A DNA stretch of 64,000 bases from Symsagittifera roscoffensis (Eukaryota > Xenacoelomorpha > Acoela > Convolutidae), in assembly GCF_963678635.1 (NCBI RefSeq), contig NW_026971671.1, forward strand, positions 38,556-102,555, in the 5' to 3' direction. A program made the position numbers and the translations under genes. How positions within the stretch are numbered: position 1 is the first letter of the stretch; each line of letters opens with the position of its first letter. Shown one piece after another: positions 45,040-55,369 of this stretch. The notes under the pieces were generated by a model. That model saw only the letters and a list, made by a program, of their open reading frames with translations. It was not told the DNA's origin and searched no databases.

Positions 45040-45770
45040 ATGATGTCGCCCTGTCAAACTGTCCAAGGTCGATGATAGAATAATTCCCAAGGTCTCTAGT
45101 TGTCTCCTAGAACTCTATAGTTTTCTCCAGTTCTTGCAAGGACAGCTGCCGGTTCCAGGGGATCTTCTATGTACCAAAAATTCTCCAGAACAACTTAATT
45201 TCACTCCAGTTTTGTGACGAGATAATTTTTGTTCATAAAGCCAGATTTATGCTCCGACCTCACTAGTCATTGTCAGGTTAATTCAATTCAACCTCACATT
45301 TTTTGCTAACCATACGGAAATTTTATAAAATTTTTAAAGTTTTAAAATAATTCAAAAATCATAATCATTATAATAAGTTTACTGATGAAAACAATCGAAA
45401 CAAATTGGTATTAAAGCTGAAGATAGGTGCCCAAACTGAAAAAAAAAATTACGTTACAGGACAACATCGGATACTGTAAAATCAAAACGCGCGTCGTTGA
45501 TTTTTTGGACTCATGCATTGCATCAAGAGTACGGAACATTCAGTTACATTCCGAAGTTGACGCCAAGTTCTTTGAAAGCAAACTATCAACTGATGCCAGT
45601 TTCCCTAATGGATAAACCTTCATTGATGACAAAATTCAATGATGGCAACTCACAATTGTTTGCTGAATTTATTACAAATTACTCACAAAGGAAGCTAGAA
45701 ATCATTTTTGGTAGATGCAAGAACGTTTTAAATTGAAAAAGCTCAATTTAGTTTTTTTTTAAATAAACTT
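45040..45770. repeat. Direct repeat B, left copy
   Basis: Homologous to 51305-51910 in the same orientation. Shared anchors are AACTGTCCAAGGTCGATGA, TTCCAGGGGAT, TTAATTTCACTCCA and GCGCGTC(G/A)TTGATT. The two copies enclose the second gypsy remnant. The left copy keeps an open frame (45497-45736) of uncertain meaning. The right copy does not. Confidence 0.8.
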
Positions 45771-46104
45771 TCGAATTGAAATCTAAAGTCTCTGAATCTG
45801 GCCATTCTGGCTGTGAGAGCATGGTGTCATAACTTTTTACTCTCCAATTAATATCGGTTTTTGGTCAGATTTCGTCCAAGGTCAAAACATAAACTTCTCC
45901 ATCTATTTTTCTTACGTTTTCAAATATAAATAGCGAGGACTATCATAACTTAAACAATTTTCACGATTTACTTGATTTGAACCAGATGCACATTTAAAAG
46001 TTGGTTTCGTCGTGGTGCTTTAATGCAATTATATTTATTGGCGAGTTTTGGCCAACTGTTGAAAATTTCGGGTTCAATAAAGGGAAACTTCCAATTTTAG
46101 ATAG
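45771..46104. other. Non-genic spacer
   Basis: Sequence between repeat B and the LTR-like repeats. Nothing is recognised. Confidence 0.4.
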
Positions 46105-46700
46105 ATAAATGTACCAAATTACTCATTCAAAGTATAGCATAAGTGTGAGAAATAGAGGTCACACCAAGGGCTTTCTTAAGCACCAATGGATTTATAGATG
46201 ACTGTTAACGCGGTGGATTGACAGATGAAAAAAAATATGTGAACTAAAACAGTACTTTTTGTCTTTTCCTCTCTTGTAAAAGTAATGAATAAATAAATGA
46301 TGGAAGTAAAGGGACATGAAAATTGACTTTGAAGAGCAATGCTTCTCGTGTATGATCATACCAACATAACAAATACTAACGTCAACTAGCGATAGGGATA
46401 CTGAATTTTAGGGCAGCTTACCAATTTACTCATTCAAAGTACAACAAAAGAGTGGGAAGTCGAGGTCAAACCAATGGTGACAGAAAAACCCGTTGTCCAT
46501 TACCTGCCGGTGCTTTTTGGATTGACAGATAAATAAACTTATGTGAAATGAAATAGCACTGTATAACATTCCCTCTCTCGTTAAAATCAAAACAAATGAA
46601 AACTCAATTGTGGAAACTAAACCACATGAAAAATGACTCTGAAAAGCCTTCAATTATGAGTTTTTCATACTCTTCATTGATCCCTTCTTACTCTTTTTCA
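46105..46700. repeat. LTR-like repeat A, two tandem copies
   Basis: Two related units of about 300 bp, beginning near 46110 and 46415, share 'CCAA(A/T)TTACTCATTCAAAGTA', 'GA.GTC(A/G)(A/C)ACCAA' and 'GATTGACAGAT(G/A)AA'. A third copy lies at 50290-50490 on the far side of the gypsy pol. They are placed where 3' LTR (left) and 5' LTR (right) of a minus-strand element should be, so I interpret A as LTR sequence with the 3' one tandemly duplicated. Confidence 0.7.
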
Positions 46701-46778
46701 CACTTGGTCCTTCTTTATCGATATATGTACGTCATTACTCCGCCAATTTTCGTGACTGCGGTTCGCCTCCGCCCGTTT

Positions 46779-46836
46779 TTCCGAGACGATGTTTCGTCTT
46801 AACTGCTATAGATGAATTCCGAGACGATGTTTCGTC
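46779..46836. repeat. 20-bp direct repeat with hairpin potential, period 38
   Basis: TTCCGAGACGATGTTTCGTC occurs at 46779-46798 and 46817-46836. It is in the GC-richer segment beyond the gypsy pol tail and near its 3' LTR-like repeat. Confidence 0.85.
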
Positions 46837-47145
46837 CAATTGATGTTTCCGCCAACGTTTCTTCGCTTCCTCCGATGGGGCTGCTATGTCCGTTTTAATA
46901 CCAGAAGATTGTTATTGCTCTCGTCATCACTCTCAGATTCGCTAACCGCTTTGAATCTTCAGCCCGTTTGCTTTGTAGTTTTCTTTTTGGGGTTCTTTAT
47001 TCGCTGCGAGGGTAACGCGTGTTTCCGTTTTAGGTCCTTTGGCTGTCGTAGTACTGCTGATGTCTTCTTTTCATTTGCATTTTTCAAGACACAATTTCCT
47101 AAGCACAATGTCGCTTTAAAAAATTAATATGTGTGCGCTTTTTGA

Positions 47146-47535
47146 TTATATTTTAGATGTAATTTTCTCTACTAGTTCAAATTCCGGTCTCCTGTGCGTT
47201 GATAGAGTTGGCCTGAAGGCTCCGGTAGCTGCTCCGCGCCGATCGGTGCTTTCGAGCAATGGTTCGTCCTCCTGAACCAGTTGGTGCTCCGTAGTTAACT
47301 TCCATGGATGGCTTCGGTTCTTGATATTGTGCACGACGGCTAAACGAACACCTCAGTTCGTGTCCGCCGGGTGTGGTAAGTCCTTTACTGCAGGATTGTT
47401 ATCATCCAAGCAGGCAGTTTCCCTTTCAGAAACCCCTGACCGATAAACTTTGAATCGATGGCTTTCTGTAAGGTTCCGAAAACCGTATGTTCTTCGCATA
47501 CAATTGAAAAAGAGCACGTTCCTAGGGATTCTCAA
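47146..47535 (-). pseudogene. Gypsy pol C-terminal tail
   Basis: Two minus-strand frames (47353-47535 and 47146-47334) downstream of the integrase. They are basic and rich in Arg, Ser and Thr. The second includes a STHRRPEFEL segment like the 'RRS.R.R..P' tail common at the end of gypsy polyproteins. Assignment is by position plus weak motif. Confidence 0.45.
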
Positions 47536-47562
47536 TCATTTTTTCCAAAGGTTCGGTTTCTT

Positions 47563-47883
47563 TTACTTAGCAAATATTAGGATCGAGGTTTTGTCACTAG
47601 CTACTGTCCGATCGATGCATCCAGTTGCACTGTGATTGTTGACCATTGTTTTAAAAATATCAATTCCTTCACCATTACAAAACGCTTCAAACTCGTTTGA
47701 CATAAAAATTGTCTCTTGTTCGATATGTATTCTTCGAGGTACCCCGTAGAGGGCTCTGTTTGTTTGGAAAAATTTTATGATTTTGTCCGTTTGGTTGTTT
47801 CCGCAAACCATAGCTGTCAACCACCGTGAAAAATGGTCCTCTTCATTGGAAACATATTTTCTAAAATTCATTTTGGTACTCAC
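47563..47883 (-). pseudogene. Gypsy integrase core fragment
   Basis: A 106-codon minus-strand frame containing DHFSRWLTAMVC, then LYGVPRRIHIEQETIFMSNE, FEAFCNGEGIDIFKT and NHSATGCIDRTV. These match the integrase core: D.FSRW..A, YG.P..I..D.GT.F.S..F..FC...GI, and N..A.G..ER. The second catalytic Asp position reads Glu (IEQET), and the terminal catalytic Glu of 'ER' reads Asp (IDRTV), so the enzyme is inactive in addition to truncation. Confidence 0.85.
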
Positions 47884-48267
47884 TTGGACCCCACATATTG
47901 ATTTGGACAGATTTATTTGGTTCTTTTGGCTCTTTTGTTTTTCGAATACTTTTTTTTATCAATTAGAAACTCGAATTTCTCACTGGAAGCTAAACATTGA
48001 GCGCAGTTTTCTGCGATTGACGCATTGGAACTGTTAATACAAAGGTACTAAATATCTTTGGCACTTGGAATATATTTGATTTTCTATGGTTTTTGAAGAA
48101 AAAAGTTTTTTTTTCTGTTATTAGATTATTAGGAAAAACCAAATTACCTTACATCTAAATTTATATTCACTTTAAAGTCCCTTACGGATTGAGCATTTAA
48201 GCAATTCATTGCGTAAAATGTCTCGTGCAAGTTTGGGCCATTCTTTTTTATCATATCTCGAATCGCG

Positions 48268-48892
48268 CTAAGGTTCGTAGGGATCGTAATTAATTATAGA
48301 AAACTGCAAAATCAAAAATCCTGGTAAAAAATCGAGTTTACAGAAATTTTTTTGACCCCTGTTAAGAAATGAAACAATTAATTTTTTGATCAACCGGGTG
48401 AAATGTTTCTCCAGCAAACGGCGAGGGTAACGAAAATCTGTGATTATCTTGAGAGTTGGAAATTTCTCTAATATAGATGCCGTAACCATTTTTTCATTTT
48501 CATCATTGCTTGTTATACGAGAAACTTTTTCTGAAAAGTTTCTCCAATTTCCTGAACCTTTTTTCCGATGTGTTTCTTTTATATGGTAAATACTCAAATA
48601 ATTTGATTTTGAAAGAATAGTAGCCCCAACTAATTTAGTTTTCGTTCCGGTGACCTTCGGTATATGCAATTTTCATGTTTGTGTCTGGTTGGTTCGTATC
48701 CGCATGAAACGACGCCCAATGCCAACTGTTTTTGTACCAAAAAATACATAACAGGTTTTGATCGGTCCTTTGCTCCCATGGTGAGATCCGCTTGATTTCA
48801 TCCCATGGCGCGACGTATTGAGTTACATTTTGCCACGGCCACGGTGAAAAACCTGGCGTAATTGCTGTTCGGATTCCGAGATAGGCATTCAT
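48268..48892 (-). pseudogene. Uncertain pol segment between RNase H and integrase
   Basis: Two overlapping minus-strand frames (48635-48892 and 48268-48669) occupy the position of the RNase H C-terminal half and integrase zinc finger. Neither shows clear motifs. This is either highly diverged pol or an unrelated insertion. Confidence 0.35.
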
Positions 48893-49435
48893 TCAACCCA
48901 AGTTTGGTCCCTGGTTTACTTGTTTTTCGAATTTTTCTCGGAGCCTGACTGCTTTATTACCATTCTCAGGCCAATGGGGCTCGCATCATATACTATCCTG
49001 CTGTCGCTGTGTACTTCAAAATAATTCACAATAACGGTCACTTGCCTTTTTACGTTCTCGAATGCGCTTTGTCATTCAGCTGTCCATGCGTAGTAGTTTT
49101 TCCTGCTTTCGATTGGGCGCTGCGGGGCGAACGTCTCGCCTAGAGTCGGTAGATGCCTATGCAGGCTTTGAAAAGAGCCGATAAAAATTTTTAGCTGAGA
49201 TAACGTGCGCTGTGGTTTTAGCGACTCGATAGGTTTGGTCTTACTAACCAACTCGAGTGTCGTCGGTAAAAACGTGCGCCTTCGGGAATTCGTAAAGAAC
49301 TGTATCCATTGCTCGTTGAAATTCTGCTGGCATTGTTGACAACCAATAAAATCCCGTTTTGACCCAGTACATACCGGTAGATTTGCCAACTTTTAGAGAA
49401 ACAATGCGAATGCACTGTGCTCGTTTCCGCGCCAA
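48893..49435 (-). pseudogene. Gypsy reverse transcriptase C-terminal half and RNase H start
   Basis: Overlapping frames show ILLVVNNA and PAEFQRAMDTVLYEFPKAHV, then FTDDTRVG, the RT palm with the YIDD-equivalent box mutated to FTDD. Next is LSQLKIFIGSFQSLHRHLPT with LGETFAPQRPIESRK, the connection motif, and then near 48960-49020 YDASPIGLRM, the DASP.GLGA start of RNase H. At least two frameshifts separate these pieces. Confidence 0.8.
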
Positions 49436-49960
49436 GTGAGAGTTGGCAAGGCGCGTACATAAGGCTCAAGGAAAAAAATATTTTTTTCCAATTTTTTTTG
49501 ATAAATGTTTTACCGACGCTGTACATCACATCTTCAAGGTTTGGCATCTGTTTTTTATTCTTCTGGACTTTCTTGTGAACTTTTCTTAGCTCGAGAGCTA
49601 GTTTAGTCGATTTGTCTTTCTTGACCGTGATAATTTTTAACAATTCTTCTAGTTTCTCGACTTGCCCATGTTTCATTAGGTTCGCTATTTCGCCATTGTT
49701 TTTCTCCTGAAGCGTTATAGGCTTTTTATGGCTTTTTGTTGCACTGGAGTCAACTTAGCATAGAAGGTCGCATGTACCTTATAGTTCTTTATTTTCCCTA
49801 CCGTACAAAAAGAATTGAAAATTGCTCACTGAAGTAATCCTGCCACGGGCTAGGTGTTATCTCCTGCTCGCCGGTTGCGTTTCTTTCCTTCTTATATTCC
49901 ACTTCTATAGCATCTCGTCATCGCAAAATTCATGTGCAGCCGCCTTTTGCCTAAATGGTC
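49436..49960 (-). pseudogene. Gypsy protease/RT N-terminal region, degraded
   Basis: A lysine-rich minus-strand frame (49436-49676, KHGQVEKLEELLKIITVKKD) lies between the gag-like and RT pieces. No protease D(S/T)G motif or RT N-terminal box could be found, so the assignment is positional only. Confidence 0.35.
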
Positions 49961-50254
49961 TTAACCACTCTCCCCCAGGCACAGATAGAAATTCGATATT
50001 AATGTTTGTTCGCCTTCAACTCGGTTTTTTCGGTCAACGACCGCTAGCAGTGCCCCAATCTGCGTCGGCGCTGTAAGCACTCTGTCGAAATAAACTCTCT
50101 TGGGACTTTTTTGTGTGTTGGTGACCCTGCCCCTCTGGAATCGATTAAACCAGACTTTCCAGAGCTTGTGAGGTATGTTGAATTTTGAGGACCATAATCC
50201 GGTTAATCTAAGTAGAATTTTCACCACGTTTGAACCTGTTGGCTGCGCCATTTT
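49961..50254 (-). pseudogene. Gypsy gag-like fragment
   Basis: The minus-strand frame from an ATG at about 50254 reads MAQPTGSNVVKI and later KLWKVWFNRFQRGRVTN with PTQIGALLA, resembling the 'W..W..RF......' start of Ty3/gypsy gag. The ATG lies about 40 bp inside the right LTR-like repeat, which is where a gag start is expected. The fragment lacks a nucleocapsid knuckle. Confidence 0.55.
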
Positions 50255-50289
50255 GAAAATCTGGTTCGATAAGTGTAAAAATTCAATTT

Positions 50290-50490
50290 CACAAAGACAA
50301 ATGTGCCAACTTAATCTTTCAAAGTATAACATGAGAGTGACAAATAGAGGTCACACCAAGGGTTACAGTCGACGGAGTTGGCCAGTACATGCCGGAATTT
50401 AGTTAGCACCGACGAATTGGCAGATGATTGACAATGCGGTGGGATGACAGACGAAGAACCTTATGTGAACTGAAATAGCTCACAACTCGA
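50290..50490. repeat. LTR-like repeat A, right copy
   Basis: Matches the units at 46105-46700 through 'TTTCAAAGTATAACATGAGAG', 'AATAGAGGTCACACCAAGGG' and 'CTTATGTGAACTGAAATAGC'. It adjoins the gag-like start and is interpreted as part of the 5' LTR. Confidence 0.7.
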
Positions 50491-51304
50491 AAACTTGAAA
50501 ATATATGTCGAGGTAATTTGCATTCATGTCCCAATTGTCGTTGCGATCATCGCGCATTGTTTTGAAATTGCAGTTTAACTGTGAGTGTGATAGGTTTTGG
50601 CAGTGGCTTCTGTCATATAATCGAATAGTGCAAAAAATGAAGGCCTTCAAAAAACCATAAAAGAATATATAGTTTTAGCTTATACGGAGTGGGGACGCAA
50701 GGTCAACAAAGATGGAATGTTGCCTGTACCGTAAAATAAGAACAGGTGCTCGATTGCGGTTCGCTCAGATTACGTTGGTTTTCTTGTCAGATGAAAAATC
50801 CTTAAAACAAGCAGAAATGTGCATCAACCAGTTGTCTCACGGAAATCAATCAGTTGTCTCACGACATCGTTCGTGATTTCGCTTTCCAAATCACCTCTAA
50901 CAAGGTTGAGGATATTCAAAGAGCAATGGGTGGAATGTTTATCCCCCTTAAAAACGAATTTCCTGTCGAAAAAGTGCACGCCATTAAAAAACTTTTTTTC
51001 ATTTTTTCTTTTTTTCGGGTTCAGCAAAACCACGTCAGAGTCACGCCAGCTCAAAAAAAGAAAGACTTCCTTTGTTACTGACTTTCAAAAGAAGGTTTTT
51101 TCTATGATGTTGTTTTCAGGTGTCAGTTTATTCGCAGTTTCCTACCTTCACAGGATGATATCCATACGAAGTTTCAGATCACTTGCAAGAGAACGAACTA
51201 AAATACAAGGAAAAATGGTGCACGTATTAATGGTAGCACGTAATAATGGCAGATCCAGAAAAGTCAAAGAGTTTTCTTAATTTTTTTCTTTTTGTCGCTA
51301 TCAA
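50491..51304. other. Spacer with ORF-like remnants
   Basis: A plus-strand frame (50854-51081) reads protein-like at its start (SHDIVRDFAFQITSNKVEDI) but breaks within 75 codons, and an overlapping frame continues to 51280. This may be a decayed coding sequence. No family is recognised. Confidence 0.3.
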
Positions 51305-51910
51305 GGCGTGCATTCGCCCTGTTGAACTGTCCAAGGTCGATGAGAGAATAAATAACTCCCAAGTTGTCTAGTTGTTGCTTAGAGTTTTCCTCATCTTCGT
51401 GTATTTGTAGTTTTTCTCTCGTTTCGTATTTGAAAGGAGAGCTGCCGCTTCCAGGGGATATTCAATGCGCCAAAACTTCTCCAGAATAGTTAATTTCACT
51501 CCATTTTTGCGACGAAGTTCTGCTTTTCATGAAACCGAATATGCGCTCTAAACCCTGCAAGCTTTTACAGGGTAGGATTCAATTTCACTCCCACCAATAC
51601 GGAAAATTAAAGAAAAAAGTTTTAAATAATTTTTTCCCAATAGATGTCGAACAAAATTATTCAAAAACTGTTTTGGCTCAAGATTGATGCCATAAAATGA
51701 GAAGCAAAACTAAGATCGCATCGGATTGGCTAAAAGGCGCGCGTCATTGATTGTTCGGATTCATGCGTATCATCAAAAATACGTATTGTTCTTTATAATA
51801 CCAAGTTGACAAATAGCGAAGTTGAGTTCAATCTTGGGAACTCAAAACTGATGTATGCAAGAACTCCTTATTGGAAAAAAAACTCAATTTAGTTAATTTT
51901 CAGAGATGAA
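51305..51910. repeat. Direct repeat B, right copy
   Basis: The right-hand partner of 45040-45770 in the same orientation, about 6.3 kb away and more degraded. Confidence 0.8.
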
Positions 51911-51975
51911 ATTTACGAAATTAAAGCAAAAGTCTCCGGTCCTCCTTTGTACCGTTTTGAAATATTAATTTTTGG

Positions 51976-52216
51976 ATGACTGACCCTAAAAATTTTCTGA
52001 GGGCGCTTTCGAGGGGATGCAATTTTTTGGTCAAAGTTTCTCAACAAGTGCTTAAAAACGCTTTTTTGGCCTGTTTTTTTTCAAAAATTGAACTGCGGCT
52101 TAGAAAAATGTGTCAAATTGGGGTCTTTATAGTGGTTTGGCAGAGCTCCGAACTTCAATTTGGTCGACCTAAAAAACGGCAAAATTTTCCATTTTTTTTT
52201 TGAAAAACCGCCCCTG
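51976..52216 (+). mobile_element. hAT-type MITE, copy 3, left-truncated
   Basis: Related to 24159-24540 (reversed) and 29962-30379, with 'GCTTAAAAACGC', 'GAGCTCCGAACTTCAATTTG' and 'GGTCGACCTAAAAA'. The right end GAAAAACCGCCCCTG is intact. The left TIR is missing or unrecognisable and no target-site duplication was identified. Confidence 0.7.
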
Positions 52217-52726
52217 GGTGAGGTATGGATCGTGGGAAGACTTCAGGGAGGACATTTTATTATACGCTAGAGTATCTGTCTAGCGTAACATTATAGAAAC
52301 CAGCTTCATTCCCCCCCCCCCCCACCTTGGCATGTTGGGAGGCGCCCTTGTTAGCTGCTGACTTCCAGACCAGCTCGTGCCATCCGCAGAAAACCGTGGC
52401 TATGTCTGTTGGATATGTCGGTCCAATTCGTACCAATGAGCAGAATATCTCCCCTGATGAATAAAGAACCAGACAACTTGAAACTCATCTTTTGGTAGAA
52501 GTATTGTCCGTTCACTTGATTTCGACGAATAATCGGCGACATCATAATCCGCGAAAACGGGACTCGTTTAAAGAAATAACTAGAAAAGCGCATGCTCCTA
52601 ATCATTAATTTGTAGGTCAACAGTCTTAGGGCAATAACAAAGTTTCAACAGCGCAGGGTAATGTTGTCTTCCACTCGCAACGAGCAGGACTCGACTTCTT
52701 TAATTGTTCGATGAAAATTTTATAGA
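52217..52726. other. Non-genic stretch
   Basis: Contains a poly-C run near 52312-52323. A minus-strand frame of 89 codons (52351-52620) has no recognised feature. Confidence 0.35.
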
Positions 52727-53214
52727 GGGGCCTAGGAAATTAGACGACAAGCAAATTAGACGGATGCTGCAAAAACGAAATTAGACGGAATTTATTTTTT
52801 ACAGATCTGGCATTTTAGACAAAAGGGAAAGGGCCAACAAAAATTTTTCCTAAGAGTCAAGTTTCCCAAATACAAAAAGAACATAAAATGTCAATACCTA
52901 TCAAAACAATAAGTTTAAATGAACATAAAATGTCAAATCTGAATATTACAGGACAGTTTTGAATTGAATAAATTATGCATGATTGACTTGTAAACTATTT
53001 GGCCACCGAAATTGAACTGTTGTCTACAACCTGAACAATCTAAATTGAACTGTTGTCTACAAACAATTTCATTTTTCTAATGCAATTTGTGTGCAAACAA
53101 AGTTAATTTCTCTCACTTTCGTCTATTTTCTCACAATTGCAGTTTTGCAAAACCGTCTAACTTCCTTTTAAGTACCTCCGTCTAATTTGCTTTTCGTCTA
53201 ATTTCTCAACCCCC
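52727..53214. mobile_element. Foldback MITE with perfect 9-bp target duplication
   Basis: The left end GGGGCCTAGGAAATTAGACG and the right end (complement of GGGGTTGAGAAATTAGACG) form imperfect inverted repeats of about 40-50 bp containing subrepeats 'AAATTAGACG(G)'. Both sides carry a perfect 9-bp duplication TTTTATAGA (52718-52726 and 53215-53223). A 9-bp duplication and G-starting long TIRs fit Mutator-like (MULE) elements. The interior is non-coding. Confidence 0.9.
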
Positions 53215-53223
53215 TTTTATAGA

Positions 53224-54219
53224 ACCTACTATAGTAAACCAAAAAAGCAGAACTGCAGCTACTTAAAATGCTTGTTCAATATAAACCAGTCTCATGCAAC
53301 AATAAAAATCATAATATAATCAATACAAGAAGAAGAAGAAGAATTGATTTCACTTAACAATCAGATACACTATTACATTAAACAAAAAGTATATTTTTTA
53401 TCACATAAGAAATGAATCAACAGTTTACCCAAGATTGTTAAGTGAGGATACGCAAAGGGTTTTATTCAAACCCACTAGGAGCGTACCCCACAGATTACAC
53501 AAAAGAAAAGCACATTAATGAGTTATGAATAAGTATTAAATATAATAATTATGAAACCAATTAGCAAAAAGAAAAAATTAAAAGTTTTTTTAGAAATAAA
53601 TTAACGCCTCATCCACCTCGCGAAAAAAAAGCCCTTAATTTCTCTAGAAATTTGGGCAGAGTAACGCCCTCTTTTTGACCATTTTTCACAATTTCTTGAA
53701 ATTTCTTGAAATATGACTATGTCCTTTAGGTGCAAAGCAAAACAACCCAAAACTGTATACCCATACTCAGACTTGAATACATCGATAACTTGTCGCTAGC
53801 ATCATAATCAAAGTGTTTAAGTATATCCACCTATTAAACATTTCTCATACTTTTCATCCGCAGTGTCTGTGGGCTATATGCACCGACAATAAAATTTGAC
53901 GCCCGTTTTTTTTTTTCATTTATGCATGCAACATACCATACATTTTTCCGTTGATGTAGTTTACCCGCTTATAAATCTTGGGTCTATTTTTGCTCTCTAG
54001 AAGCCCTTTTCGCCAAGCTATTGATTTCACTAGCTTCTCCAGATCAATTCCATGCAGAAGACTAGCTCGAGTCAATAAAAAGCCGAGTACTTTACCTGTA
54101 TGGTTTTGTATTCTATTTTAAGATCGTTTTAGGCCTTTTCTTAAAACGGATCTCTTTAACTATATCACCCGCTCGGTTACCTAGTATCGAATCCCCCCCC
54201 CCCGCACCGAAGTTTCATG
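53224..54219. other. Non-genic stretch
   Basis: Only a short (GAA)n run near 53328 and a poly-C run near 54190-54201 stand out. No gene is supported. Confidence 0.4.
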
Positions 54220-55190
54220 GATAAAAATTGATTATAATAGATTTTTGTCGACTAAAAGGTTGTCTCTATAATCGATTATCATGGCAAATTTAGACAAGGT
54301 AGAGGATTTTTAATCGATTTTAAAAGATTATTCTCGAAAAAGAAAAATCCAATAAAATCAATAATAATCGATTCTAATTCATTATTGTTTTCAATATAAT
54401 GGATTACTTTTTGTACAGAAAATCCATGAAAATTGAATAAATTTCGTAAATAATGACTCAACTTTTCGCAACTTTCTGCAAAACTCAAACGAACACGTTC
54501 ATCCAGTGGCGGCCAATATGTAGTAATTTTGGCGAGGCCAATATGTAGTAATTTTCCAAAAAAAAAGCCTAAAAAAACGGCATTCTTGACGAGTTCCCCA
54601 GTACCCCCCTACTTACCCCCCACGTACAGCCCTCCTCCCCACGTGCCACCCCCAGCGTCCCCACGTACCCCAACCCCCCCCTCCCACGTACAACCACCCT
54701 CCCCACGTATCCCACCTCCATGTCTTCTCCACCACCCGACCACTGTAGCACAGGTAAACGTGGGGGGGGGGTGTGAAATCTATAGGTAACTTTTTGTAAA
54801 TTTTCATAAACGCGATAGGAAAAAATGAAATTTAGTGAGAGATGAGAGAACAAAATACTTTTACAATATTTACAATTTTAACAATATTATGAAAAATGAA
54901 AACAACACACAAAAGGATTTGAATAATTGGATTACAATCCATTAAAATTGATTAAAATGGATTATTCTTCTTTTGATAAAATTTTTTGAATCATGAAATT
55001 CCATTAAAAGTCATTATAATCGATTGAAACTTGAAAAGTAATCGTTTATAATCGGCTATATTGGTTTTTTTTGCAACCAAAATATTATCATTTGATCCAC
55101 TTAAAATCGAATATAATTTATTTTTTTGTTTTTTTTTATAGAGACTGGCAGTGAAAATCCAATACAATCGATTATTATACATGAAAATTC
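54220..55190. repeat. AATCGATTATAAT motif array
   Basis: Nearly 1 kb strewn with degenerate palindromic 'AATCGATTATAAT'/'AATTGATTATAAT' words, often doubled back on themselves. It is interrupted by the C-rich tract at 54590-54770. Smaller clusters of the same word occur at 15050-15190, 16450-16610 and 16900-17085. Confidence 0.65.
54590..54770. repeat. C-rich minisatellite with CCCCACGTAC units
   Basis: A pyrimidine-rich tract built on degenerate CCCCACGTAC(A/C)-like units, ending in the complementary ACGTGGGGGGGGG, so it can fold back. It is similar in kind to 33290-33612. Proline-rich frames over it are artefacts. Confidence 0.85.
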
Positions 55191-55369
55191 AGTGCGGGCA
55201 TAAAACATTGGTTGTGGTGATCGACTTATGTTTCGACCAAATCGATCAAAAATGACTACTCGACCCAATGAAAAATGCTCGATATAAGAAACAAATCAAC
55301 GGTTAAGCGTATGAGATTTTTGTTCCTATTAAAAAATCTCTCCCCCTTTTACTGAAGGAGGCGATGTCG

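Larger units (their letters stand above)
46105..50640 (-). mobile_element. Ty3/gypsy retrotransposon remnant (copy 2)
   Basis: On the minus strand from right to left lie an LTR-like repeat (50290-50490), a gag-like frame, RT pieces, an RNase H piece, an integrase, a pol tail, and two LTR-like copies. This is the Ty3/gypsy order. Every gene is broken by stops and frameshifts. It shows little resemblance to copy 1 at 1.6-3.6 kb and belongs to a different lineage. Outer borders are approximate. Confidence 0.8.

Noticed and set aside
54529-54853. Proline-rich frame and its glycine/valine-rich antisense
   Set aside because: They translate the C-rich minisatellite and have no domain signal.
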